From Timema cristinae (Eukaryota > Arthropoda > Insecta > Phasmatodea > Timematidae), in the NCBI GenBank assembly GCA_039000515.1, contig JBCFYV010000024.1:16148452-16212451 (forward strand): a stretch of 64,000 bases of DNA, written 5' to 3'. The position numbers were made by a program, and so were the translations under genes. This document shows, piece after piece, positions 34,492 through 45,337 of this stretch. Positions within the stretch are counted from its first letter, which is position 1, and every line of letters begins with the position of its first letter. The notes below the pieces were generated by a model, which searched no databases, was not told the DNA's origin, and was given only the letters and a program-made list of their open reading frames with translations.

Positions 34492-35140
34492 TCAAGATGT
34501 AGTTTCTTCCTCGTCAAAATATTCTGTACAGGGGAAATCATCCATTTTTCCAAGCCACCATTCTAAATATTCTTCTTTTGGAATCAATTTTTCAAAACTT
34601 GAAATTTTGTTACAGTCCAAAACATCGCCGAGAGTCTTACTAGCACTGCTAAAATAGTAAGGTTAATGAACTTTGTAATTAATTTAGGGCGGGTTTCCGA
34701 AAATTGGTCAAAAGTTATTGGAAATTTCTAGGTCATTTGGATATTCAACTGTAATTTTTATATTATCGTCCAAATAAATAGTTTTGAATTTAGAAATGTT
34801 GCCCGATTGTTATTTTTTTCTGACAAGGAGAAATTGCTAAACCCGTCGAGCCACCACTTTATATATATTTGTTTTTTGGGATTTACTTATTGCTACCGAG
34901 AATTTCGGAGGTCATTTTCTTTTTCTTGACGATTTTGGGTTTTTCGCTAGAATACTCATGATTTAGAAGGGTGGTCTTTTAAAAAATATGAGGGTTCATT
35001 AACTTAAAATTTAGGTCTATACCGGATTCCAAAAAGTCCTCAAAATTCATAATACTCTCTGGATCTTTTTGTAAATTTATATTTTGTAATGTCCTCTTGA
35101 ATTGAACCGCCTGAACTGTCGACTCCTCCCACGGAATGTC
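34492..35140 (-). pseudogene. Unidentified minus-strand coding relic with a repeated WWL motif
   Basis: Three stretches on the minus strand translate into protein-like sequence. 35,140-34,883 is one frame of 86 codons with a single internal stop at 34,979-34,981 (begins DIPWEESTVQAVQF, later MNFEDFLESGIDLNFK). 34,886-34,758 carries NPKKQIYIKWWLDGFSNF. 34,650-34,492 carries IPKEEYLEWWLGKMDDF and an acidic end before a stop. The last two share the pattern PK-x-x-Y-[LI]-x-WWL, so the source held a repeated module. I do not recognise the family. It could be a decayed gene or a transposon-borne ORF. The composition is Lys/Glu/Asp/Asn-rich, unlike the surrounding noise. Confidence 0.4.
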
Positions 35141-35585
35141 CTGCTAGGTAACTTAAAATAATGTGCTATCAATAATTTGATTAAAGTGGCCTGTAGTATA
35201 TTTGGTTTTGAACCCCTGTTCATGACACGTTTTTAAACTTGTGATATAAGAATTTATTGTCTACCTGTTAAAATATTATCGCTGTATTGTTGCTGTTTCT
35301 TTTATTTAATCGTCCTCAACATAAAAAGAAGTATTAAGTCGGTACTAATAATGGTTGGTAGAGCCACATAAATCTAACACTATTCATATGAAGCACTCTT
35401 AACAGTTGTATTAATGGCAGGGTTTTAACAATTGGGACTTCCAGTCAATAGTTTTATCATTTAATCTTACTGAACTTCATTATAAATTATCAATATAATA
35501 AATAAATACCCATGTGTGAGATTCTTATAGAAAATACTTGTTTTTATTATGGAATACCTTGATTAGATGGCAGGGTATCTTTTGT
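35141..35585. other. Intergenic, no feature
   Basis: AT-rich, no repeat or coding signal that I can support. A pyrimidine-AG on the minus strand immediately precedes the coding relic, which is noted as a possible acceptor only. Confidence 0.4.
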
Positions 35586-35587
35586 GA

Positions 35588-35892
<305 letters not shown>

Positions 35893-36461
35893 TTGTGTGT
35901 TTACTTTTATCTTCGTATTTGAGGTATGTTATCCCTTAATATCGTGGATAATATTACATTACAGTATCGTGTGTAATATTTCCATTTATGTTTCTTATAT
36001 ATCTTAGCTTCGTTAATCAAACTCTTTTGTTTTTCCCAATCAAGCAATTATTAATATTAGTATTTGTTGCCGGGAAACATGATGTATTTCTATATTTTAT
36101 AATAATGGTTTCCTAAATACAAATTATTGTTGTGTATTACTTTTATCTAGCTAAATATTTATTTTTCATAAGAATAGTAAATAATTTAAATGAAACTATG
36201 TTGTGAGTACCAGAATATGTTCATGTTATATACATCGGTATTTAAAACTTCATGTTGTGTGTCCCTTTACCAACCAGTAGAACAGTCTCTAAAGCTTTTA
36301 CAATTATAAAATCTACTCCTTTTATACAAAGTCAAAATAATGTGTTTTTACTTGCTCGAATCGTTCATTTTTTAAAAGCTTTGGACACTATAAAGCCAAA
36401 AAGAAGACGATATGATATCAACAGGAGGAAGGGTCCTTCAATGTCCTTCAAGTTTTATTTG
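35893..36461. other. AT-rich intergenic DNA
   Basis: No gene was seen. The short frame at 36,252-36,509 has no recognisable motif and runs into the mariner end. Confidence 0.45.
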
Positions 36462-37775
36462 TACGAGGGTGATCCCAAAAGTATGGTCTCTTATTTTTTA
36501 TTAATTTAAAAAAATCATTTGCAATAATCTTTACATTTTTTTAAAGTTTGAACAATTACCTATTTTTCTACATAATCCCCATTTCAGTCTATGCATTTTC
36601 GTAGACGCTGTGGCAGCTTTTGTATTCATATGTCATACCAGCTCACCGCCATGTCCTTGAGGAATCGTTGAACCTCTTCTTTAACCTCATCGTTGAAGCT
36701 GAATCTCTGTCCTGCCAAATGTTCTTTCAACTTACGGAACAAGTGATAGTCGCTGGGTGCCTAGTCCGGACTATAAGGGGGGGTGTCTGATGATGTCCCA
36801 TCCTAACTTTTGCAGAAGCTCGACAGTTTGACGGGCGATGTGTGGGCGAGCGTTGTCATGGAGAATGCTTATGCCCTTGCTCAACATTCCTCTTCTCCGG
36901 TTCTTAATTGCCCGTCTGAGTTTTTTCAGAGTTTCAGAATACCGATCAGCGTTTATTGTGATCCCAGCAGGCATAAAGTCGACCAACAATACTCCCTTTC
37001 GATCCCAAAATACGGTTGCCATGACTTTACCGGCAGACTGTGTTTGTTTGAATTTTTTCGACTTTGGAGAAGAGGAATTCCGCCACTCCCGCGATTATTG
37101 TTTCGTCTCTGGGGTGAAGTGAGATTCCCAGGTTTCATCTCCTGAGACAAAAAGTCCAAAATGTCTTCATTGTCCGCATAGCGGCGAAGAAACTCGTGGG
37201 AAGAATCAACGCGTTGCCAATTGTGATCTTCTGTCAGCATTTGTGGAACCCATCGAGCGCAAACTTTCTGATATTGCAACTTTTCGGTTAAGATCCTGTG
37301 TATGGTGCTTCGGGACACCTCAGGGACCAAAATGCAAAGATCATCCAGCGTGATCCTTCGATCTTCATACAGGCTTTCCTCAATCTTCTCAACTGTCTCG
37401 TCGGAAATTGATGGTCTCCCACTCCTTTGCTCATCATGAATTTAATTACTCCCTACACAATTTTCAAACATTTTGGATGTCCATGCACGACTTGCCATAC
37501 ACTTCGGTCAACTGGCGATGAATTTCAACATGTGTAATGCCTTTCGCATTCAAAAACCTAATAACAGCGTGAATTTCGCACTTGGCTACGCGTAGTTCAA
37601 TGGGAGCTCCATTCTCAATTGCTGCCAGGACCAGACTGAGCGTCACTGGGAGGCGAGAGAATGCTTGGGTAGGGATGGGGGAACTCCCAATCACAACATA
37701 TATTCAACAGCCACCAAAACCGTTTCATTATGTTCCCAGGCCCTCGGGGAATTTACTTTTGGGATCACCCTCGTA
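36462..37775 (-). mobile_element. mariner element, complete ends, broken transposase
   Basis: The outer ends are perfect inverted repeats: CGAGGGTGATCCCAAAAGTA at 36,464 is matched in reverse complement up to 37,773. Both sides are flanked by TA, the mariner target duplication. Length between the TAs is 1,310 bp, normal for mariner. The transposase lies on the minus strand. Confidence 0.95.
36600..37694 (-). pseudogene. mariner transposase pseudogene (D34D type)
   Basis: N-terminal helix-turn-helix region: ELRVAKCEIHAVIRFLNAKG, THVEIHRQLTEVYGK. Then EVSRSTIHRILTEKLQYQK and CARWVPQMLTEDHNWQRV. The catalytic motifs are visible but in different frames: GDETWES (first Asp), ILHDNARPH (second Asp), and PPYSPD-stop-APSDYH (third Asp). 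34 residues separate the second and third Asp, as in mariner. Frameshifts lie near 37,150 and after 36,780, a frame break lies near 37,464, and a stop sits next to the third motif. The copy cannot make an active enzyme. Confidence 0.93.
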
Positions 37776-37876
37776 TGTAAATAAATAATAAACCAATAGA
37801 TTAATTTGGTTAAATTATCCTTAAATTTGGAAGGCAGGAAGAAGTACTGTACATCTCCAGGTAACCAAATAGATCT

Positions 37877-38051
37877 TAACATTTGATATTTGGAATGCCA
37901 GGTCGCCACCGTGGTTCGGATTCCACGTTAAACTGTAGGTCCTTCATTTCATCTCACAATCACCCTACCATTACACATTAGCGTAAGTGCGTATAACCCG
38001 AACGGGTAGTAAGACGCGGTGCTAATAATAATAATAATAACATTTGATATT
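37877..38051 (+). mobile_element. Short family II SINE with 14-bp target duplication
   Basis: TAACATTTGATATT is present at 37,877-37,890 and 38,038-38,051. Between them the element starts TGGAATGCCAGGTCGCCACC and ends AACGGGTAGTAAGACGCGGT plus AAT repeats. It has no tRNA head. The duplication is perfect, so the insertion is fairly young. Confidence 0.92.
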
Positions 38052-38735
38052 CTAAGTGGGAGTTAGAGTGGGGGGTAGAGAGGCAGTGATGGGGATAAAA
38101 TATCCAAAATTATAAGAATTAACTATATTTCTCACAGCATTAGACCATTAAAAATGGATATATGAAAATGTAATAATAAATATTAAATATTTTATAAAGT
38201 ATTTTGTCGTTCCTATTGTAATCTTCACAAGATCATCTATAGCAAGTCATTATGCCAAATGAAGAATATCCGCTACTTAAAATTAATGGTTTTGATATAC
38301 TCACTAATCTAATGTATTTAATAAAAAACGTCAATTTGATCGAATTAAAAATATATTAAAAATATAATATATAAGTTTATATATTTTTGAAAATATAACT
38401 AGCTGGATTATGTTATTTGGAGCCAACAGTTAACGTTCTGGTAATAGTTACGAGACTTCAATACCCTTAACTCTTTTCATATTTTACAATATGATTTTTA
38501 CTTTTTCAAACATAGATGAAAATAAAAATCCTCTATAAATTGTTTCATTTACAATGATTTGATTGATTTTATCCTATGCTGCTCTCTGTTATTTATGAGC
38601 TGTAAGGATAAATCAAAGTTGGTCACTTGTTATGCCATCTAGCAATCTTATGAAAAACTAAAGTAATCTAAAACGTTTCCGCTTTACTTATTCTTTATGA
38701 GCATAAGAATTAAAACTTACAAAGTCCTCCACTTA
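38052..38735. other. AT-rich intergenic DNA, no feature
   Basis: No repeat unit, coding region or element end was recognised. Confidence 0.5.
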
Positions 38736-38739
38736 GAGA

Positions 38740-39272
38740 AACAATTCAGGATTTTCATTTTGGGCTGTTTGTGTTGAAGGTGTCGGAAGAGAGTCTCTTC
38801 CAAGGAGATACAATTCAGGATTTCGGAGATATAATTCCAATTTTTAAAAGAGATATAATTCAGGATTTTCATTTGGGGTGTTTGAGGCAAAAGTATCGAA
38901 AGAGAGTCTCTTCCGAGGAGATACAATTCAGGATTTTGGAAATATAACTCCGATTTTTTTAAATAGATATAATTCTGGATTTTCTTTAGGACTGTTTGTA
39001 TGTAAAGTGTTGTAAGAGATACTCTTCTGAGGAGGTACAATTCAGGATTTCGGAGATATAATTCCAATTTGTAAAGGAGATATAAATCAGGATTTTCATT
39101 TGGGCTGTTTGTGGCAAAAGTATCGGAAGAGAGTCTCTTCCGAGGAGATACAATTCAGGATTTCGGAGATATAATTCCAATTTTTAAAAGAGATATAATT
39201 CAGGACATTAATTTGGGCTGTTTGTGGCAAAAGTATCGGAAGAGAGTCTCTTCCGAGGATATTCAATTCAGC
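38740..39272. repeat. ~115-bp tandem repeat, ~4.5 copies
   Basis: Each unit contains GAAGAGAGTCTCTTCCGAGG, AGATACAATTCAGGATTTCG, GAGATATAATTCCAATTTTT, and TTTGGGCTGTTTGTGGCAAA. GAAGAGAGTCTCTTC within the unit is itself an inverted repeat. Minus-strand open frames across it are repeat artefacts. Confidence 0.92.
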
Positions 39273-40180
39273 TCCCTCTAATTAATTACTCTATGGCATT
39301 GGAGAATTATTGCGTTAAAACTTAAGTAGTATTTATTTACAACTAAAGCTCACAAAATTGTATTAATATATTTACCAATATCTCAGAAACTGTTGGTTTT
39401 ATAAAAATATATTTCAAGTAAAGATTTTTTATTTTTAATAGTACTACAATTTTGCAATGATGAGTTATTTAGTAATTCAAATATTTGTGGAGATACGGAA
39501 ATTTCCACTTCTGCAAAGTAGGCCTACTCTAAAAGTGTTTTTCATGGGAAAATCGAAATATCCGGTTTATTTATAATCTTAATCTACGCCTATATACGAA
39601 TTATACGATATTATACGAAATATAAGATTTTGATAAAATTGACTTTTTTTTTCTCTTTTCACCCTTTATTAAACTACTCTTAATTTTAAGTTTAAACAGA
39701 CACACATACAGACGCCATTGCAAATACCACTTTTTAGGGTTTGGGATGTCATGAGACGTCGACGTCCTTCAACATTTCAGTAGTAGAACAAATGATGAAC
39801 TTGAAACCCAAAACCGATCAAAGAAATGTAATTTGAAGTCTTGTCACAATAATACGGCGGCGCGTAAAACGGTCTTTTTAAAAACAAACAGGACCAACCA
39901 GGCGCTTACCTAGAGATGAGAGCCAGACAATTTTCCCATTATTTTGTCTGGAAAAATATTTTAAATATTTAATCGGAACTAATTTAATCTAGATACATAT
40001 TTCCCAAATTGCAACGTTTATACTTCAGTTTATTCTCTAATAAAGGCGTTAAAACCAGAAATAGCATCTAACGAGTTCCAATAACACACATTACATTTCC
40101 TTAATTACACTCACGTATCGTCTACAGTGCTTGGTGGCTGAATGTGTCACTTAGATGGAATTCACCCATCTCTTAACTAG
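39273..40180. other. Intergenic, no feature
   Basis: AT-rich, with no supported gene or repeat. Confidence 0.45.
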
Positions 40181-40182
40181 GC

Positions 40183-40385
40183 ACTTTGGACTTTACTGGT
40201 CTCCTCACATCTCTGGACTTCTCCTGTTTCCTTACATCTCGGAGCTCCTTCTGTCTCATCGCATTTCTTGACCTCCCCCACCTCCTCCGATATCGGGATC
40301 CCCTTTTTCTTATCACCTCTAAGGACACCTTCGTAACATCACATCTCGGGACTTCCCCAGCCTTCATATATATCGGTACTTTCCC
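40183..40385. repeat. Degenerate ~28-bp pyrimidine-rich tandem repeat
   Basis: CTCACATCTCTGGACTTCTC, CTTACATCTCGGAGCTCCTT, ATCGCATTTCTTGACCTCC and CCGATATCGGGATCCCC follow each other at about 28-29 bp spacing. This explains the two overlapping open frames seen here on opposite strands. Confidence 0.6.
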
Positions 40386-40920
40386 TTCTCAAACTCCCTC
40401 CAGTATTCTTCTTCATTGAATGTATGTCAGTGTGATTTAGGTGTCTTATTTTGTGCGTGTGGAATTAATGCTATTTTTTCTGTGAGTAGTGAATTTATAG
40501 ATATAGACATATCCTTTGATTTTTTAATTTATATTTCTTTTATATAATTTTGAGAATGCCAAACCACCAAAAGACCATAATTTGGAAATAGTTTAAAGAC
40601 ATTTGAGAAGAACCTAAACTTGTAGGCAAGTATATTTATTGTGGACTGGGATAAGCGAAAATTGCCACTAGAATAGAAAAACAAATTGTGAGGTACGTAA
40701 AATGCCCCAAGAAGACGTGGTTTATATCTCAGAGGAGTGAAAAGTGTTTCCATGTCTTCACAAGTAGATTTTTAAGAACACATTCGTATAATACTGTTGA
40801 AAGTACGTCTCTACAGATGAAGAAATTGGGGATGTGATGACCGCCTAAAATATTTTAGATTGCATAAGAAATCCAAGCTTATCTGAAAGCTACAGGCTCT
40901 CTAGACATTCGAACCGGGTT

Positions 40921-41134
40921 TTGTTGAAACAGAATAAGTCAAAATTTCATCATTTTGGGTTTTATTTTTTTACTACTATTTTGATGATGACGAATCAATT
41001 GGTGTGGAAACCAAACAAATCACTACTCTCTCTCTATCTCTCTTTCTCTCTCTTTGCATATTTTACGGTGAGGTGTTGCTCAGCAATGAGCTGTGAAACA
41101 GAATAATTCGTTGACTAATTCTGTTTCAACACAA
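40921..41134. mobile_element. Small inverted-repeat element with GTTGAAACAGAAT ends
   Basis: TTGTTGAAACAGAATAAGTC near 40,922 is matched in reverse complement by GACTAATTCTGTTTCAACAC near 41,113. An extra inverted copy (GAAACAGAATAATTCG...ATTCTGTTTC, 41,095-41,127) can form a hairpin at the right end. It may be a MITE; target duplications were not resolved. Confidence 0.45.
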
Positions 41135-41194
41135 ATGATATAGAAGTGACTTATTCAGTTTCTACGCGAAATTTTACAACTCCTTTAAAGAAAG

Positions 41195-41612
41195 GGAACG
41201 AAGATGCGATAGTGAAGAAGAAGTTGGAGGCTTGGTATTTGACTATATGTAAAACCTACAACTTCCCCAAATTGCTGCCCAGAAATTTTTCTCTTTGAGA
41301 CCAATATGGGTATTTAGTTTCTGCATCCATGACTTGAAAACTGGTCATTGCACTAGATATCTTTATAATGAAAGTGTTGCAAAAAAAAAGTGTTTTAAAG
41401 AAGTGTGTTCCTTCATATTTGACTATATAAAAAACGATTTATCTGAAGGTATGGCTGAGAATTTCCTCTACTCAGAGGGCTGTACCGGCCATAATAAAAA
41501 TAACACTGTTGTAAGAATGTACCTACATAAGTTTAATCCAGTCAGGAATCTTGAAAAATATTACACAGAGGTTCTCCGAACTTGGACATTAATATCTACT
41601 GTGCAACCGTGA
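41195..41612 (+). pseudogene. DUF7869-like transposon-associated ORF, fragment
   Basis: The + strand reads NLQLPQIAAQ in one frame. The next frame then reads WVFSFCIHDLKTGHCTRYLY followed by NESVAKK, and then YSEGCTGHNKNN. The order CIHDL-tGh ... YNE ... GHNKN resembles the conserved core of the DUF7869 family (usual motif D-x-C-x-G-Q-N-K-N), common in arthropod repeat ORFs. Here the expected DNCSGQ is altered to EGCTGH. The frame breaks before 41,295 and ends at 41,612, so this is a relic. Assignment rests on motif recall, not a search. Confidence 0.5.
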
Positions 41613-41726
41613 TTTTGGGGCTTATAAAAGGAAGATAAAAATGTTTGATCGAATCTGCACGCCCTTTTAATACCTGGAAATAATAGTAAATAACAATAAG
41701 AATGTATCAGTAAAGCATATTGAAGG

Positions 41727-42620
41727 TCACGAAATATTATACTTTGATAGGTTGTGGCCCAAGTTCTTTAAGAAAATTGCAAATTCAGAATAATCTGCAG
41801 GAAGATCCCGAAGTGATAGGATCCCATTCACATCAACATCCTTCAAAGAGTTATAGTATCTTTTTACGGGAGAGTTGATTGCTCTCCCATGTATCGAATG
41901 GCTTGTGAAACACACATTTAATTTCAGGAAGACATTTGGCATAATTGTTGAGAATGACTTACCTCTTGCCTACCCTTCATGGCAGGTACTATTCAACATT
42001 AAGAAATCAGAGAATGTTCAGGAGATAGTATAGTATGTGAGTGACGAATCAAAGACATTTTATGAAACCATACTCTCATAGCTTGTAACACAGTTATCAG
42101 AAAAAAGTTTATAAAAAATTGGGTTTAAAAATTTCATTTATTTTTATATTTAACATAAAACTACTGTGTAGATAAGCAACATAAGTTTGCTGCAGCATGC
42201 AAGTGATAAATCAAATATATATTTTTATGAAAGTAGGCTCAGTGAAACTCTTACTATAACTATGACGAAAAAATTATTAGCTTGATTGTATGAAAAATAT
42301 GAATTTTGAATTTTATATTTACATTTAATTGACATACCGTGCAATAAAGCTAAGTTAGTCTGACATAGAGTGTAATCTGTTTAATTTTCACATATGTTTA
42401 ATATGACATCTATAAAATACTGTGTGCGTTTAGTGTAAAAACAAAATAGGTCAAGATTTTAAAATAACTATGAAAAAAATTGCAAATATAAATGTCAACT
42501 GTGGCAGGAATATCAATTCCAAGTCATAGATCGCCCGTGGAGAGACTTTAATTATAAATACAACCTTAAATTAAAACAAATCAGTTTTTACTTCCTACTG
42601 AAAAATTGGATAAAATGACT
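41727..42620. other. AT-rich, no supported feature
   Basis: A 71-codon minus-strand frame (41,727-41,942) has no recognised motif. The rest has no coding or repeat signal. Confidence 0.4.
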
Positions 42621-42630
42621 TACTTTGTTT

Positions 42631-43151
42631 CAGCAAAAAACGATTCATTTATCACGTATATCAACTTTCATGGAAAAAATGTTTCCAGAAGAAAAGGGAA
42701 TACTTGATGAATCACTGGCACGTGCAATATATGCAAGTTGTGCACACCTTTATTTTACCAAAAACACATAATAGATAGAACACCACAAACTAATATACCC
42801 ATCTTATTAAATAACGTTAAGTTACCGTCTAATCACTCCACTTTTTGACAAGGAATTTGTTAGGATCCAAGAAGAGGTGGCTAAAAAAATTGCTGCCACA
42901 GTGTCCCTTAATCTTTTGTCAGATAGTTTGACAGTTATATGTGTAAATCCCCTTAACAATGTGATATTGTTCCTAAAATCTGTAGGAATCAAAAACGTCA
43001 AATGATGGAATACTAAGACCAAATTCAAATCACCGAAATTGAAAAAGTTGGTACCTACTTCAAAAGTAAAAACAGTGATGATTAATAATGCAAGTAACAT
43101 GAAGCTAACTTGAAAAATTTTAAGAGAAAATTATTCTCATTTTATGACATT
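42631..43151 (+). pseudogene. hAT transposase fragment (DUF659 type)
   Basis: The + strand reads FMEKMFPEEKGILDESLARA, then IYASCAHLYF, up to a stop at 42,769. After a frame change it reads FDKEFVRIQEEVAKKIAATV, SLNLLSDSLT and later VKTVMINNASNMKLT. This order (LARAIYASG..., EEVEKK, D-N-A-x-N-M-K) is typical of DUF659-bearing hAT transposases. Here the catalytic-type Asp of the final motif is replaced (INNAS). Stops and frame changes show a dead copy. It ends abruptly at about 43,151, where copia-like sequence begins. Confidence 0.6.
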
Positions 43152-43707
43152 CGGCTCTCCAAATATCTCAAAGTTACTGCCAACTATGGAGTCATGTATT
43201 AAAAGTTCGAAGATCCCATTAGTGTTATGGGATACTCAGACTCTGATTATGCCAAATACCTCGATATAAGGTGCTCCACATTGAGTTACATAATCAATAT
43301 CTCAGATTGTCCTATTTCTTGGAGCAGTATTAAGCAGCAAACAGTAACCCTCTCAAGCAGCAAAGTTGAATAATATTATATGGATGATCTCAGCAGCATA
43401 TAAAGAATCTTAGTACCTTAGAACCATGTTCATGGACATCTTTGAAGAAGCCTCTGCACCAATGGTGATCTTCGTTGGCAATCCAAGTGCCATTAAAATC
43501 GTGAAGGATCCAGAATATCACAATTGGACCAAATATATATACATCCACTACCCCTACATTCAGGATAGATTCGAACATGGGGCCATCGAACTGCAGTTCA
43601 CCACATCGAAAGATCAGCTTGTCGACCTTACGAAGCCACTACCTCGTGAAGTTTTTCAACGATTAATTTATGTGCTGAGCTGTAACAGAATTTTTTTGAA
43701 GTGGTGA
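43152..43707 (+). pseudogene. Ty1/copia retrotransposon fragment, RNase H region
   Basis: The + strand carries the typical C-terminal end of a copia polyprotein: YLKVTANYGVMY, MGYSDSDYAKYLDIRCST, WSSIKQQTVTLSSSKVE, a region equivalent to the DNQSAIK motif (VGNPSAIKIVKDPEYHNWTK) and the closing LTKPLPREVF. It holds several stop codons and the key Asp of the D-N-Q-S motif is changed. No long terminal repeats or upstream domains were found, so only the 3' part of the ORF remains. Confidence 0.85.
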
Positions 43708-44194
43708 ATTAACATTATTTCTTTGTGTGCTCAGTGTGTGTGGGCTCATATATATTTTTCTTGTTCGTTATAATTTCACTTTAACATTAGAAACATGTTT
43801 GTGGATGCTCATTAAGGGAGACTCCAAATATAGTAATTTCCCGCCTAAATACCTAGGCTGTACACTATACAGTGCTGCACTCTCTTGGTAATCTTGTTAA
43901 ATATCGTGTTTTGTCCGCCATCTTATATATATGTTCTTTTGTGCTCACTGTTACAAATGGGTTCAGATGCAAAATTACAATTCAACGTTTCTTGCTATTA
44001 TTTTAGTCACCAAAAATTTGTATCAAATGCTTATCACATGACTTACTTTAAATTAGCCTAATCCCTTTTTAAATGCCAGTATATTTGTTCTCAAGAAAAT
44101 CAATGACTAGAAACACATTAAGATAGGTAGTTCACAACTCTTTTAACGAAAGTTTTCTTGTGGATTCAGAAATTAGAAAAAGAAGAGTAAGTGA

Positions 44195-45337
44195 TTTGAA
44201 GGCCAAGTTGAAAGTTCAACAGTCAGTTTTCACCACATAAAATAAGCAATCAACAAATGCAACAATTGCTTCCTTGAAAGTTTATCATGTATTATTATTT
44301 AAAAGGAGAAAATCGTTTGAAGATGGTGAACTAGTTAAAGAGTCACTGTTCAATGGTTTTAGCAGTAAAACCGAAATTATTTCCACCATCAACAAAGTGC
44401 AAGAATCGGAATGAACGGTAACGAGGAGGATGGAAAATATATTGGAAGATATGGAGCTGCAATTAGTGATTTACGTGATTTACAAAGTTGTAAATTTTAC
44501 TCTCTGCAAATAGATCCATTGATGGACATTTCGAGTACAGCACAGTTATTACTAATAGTGAAATTTATGTTTTGCGACATTTATTTCAAAGAAGAGTATC
44601 TTAAAGTACTTTCACTGAAAGGACGAACTAGGGGTGAGGACAGTTATAACGCCTTCAAGAATTACGTGCAGAAATGTAATATTCGCCTAGAAAAGTTTAT
44701 AAATGTAAATTAGAGTTGTGGAAAGATCACCTTGCAAGAAAATCTTAATTCCAAAACTTGAAAATTGATTAAAAAAACTCTTATCCATTGTTGAGAGAGT
44801 GCGCCTTGAATCTTCACTCCTACTGTGCATCAACCTACACATGTGAATCAGCGTTCTCAACTATGAAGCATCTGAAGTCAAAATATATATCAATACTAAC
44901 TGATGTTCATCTTGATAACTGCTTATGTACCGCGATCTCCAGTTATATTCCTGACCACATCAATTTGGCTGACAATATTCAATGCCAAGTTTCACATTAA
45001 TGGATAATGTACTTAAATAAAGTTCGCAATTTGCATAGCTTTGATGTTCATCCTAATTTCATTAGTTTATTAGTCCATTAATGTATTCATAAATATATTT
45101 TTAACAATAAGCCTTACTTTGTAACATGGCTCAAATATTTAAGTCAGAAGAGTGATAATACTATAGTTTGTGTATTGTTTATTACCTACATTTAAATGTA
45201 TATTCTCAACTTGTTACTAATAAATACATAAATAAAAGGTCAAAATTAAAATATTAAGATCAACATTTTTCTTGGCCCCCCAGAGTAAACCACATTTTGG
45301 AACTAGCTCATCAGGCTTAAAAGGTTGCTGACCCCTG
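44195..45337 (+). pseudogene. hAT transposon relic (ZBED-like), 3' end preserved
   Basis: The reading runs SDLKAKLKVQQSVFTT with a stop, then SFEDGELVKESLF. Next come SSTAQLLLIVKFMFCDIYFK, the LSLKGRTRGEDSYNAFKNYV region, and a C-terminal dimerisation-type segment YTCESAFSTMKHLKSKY and DVHLDNCL. Downstream, the element end at 45,337 reads in reverse complement CAGGGGTCAGCAACCTTTTA, a classical hAT terminus. No left terminus was found. Stops and missing middle parts show decay. It is unrelated to the DUF659-type fragment upstream. Confidence 0.8.

Noticed and set aside
36810..37145. Plus-strand frames in the mariner region
   Set aside because: They are antisense to the transposase, which shows the catalytic motifs on the minus strand.
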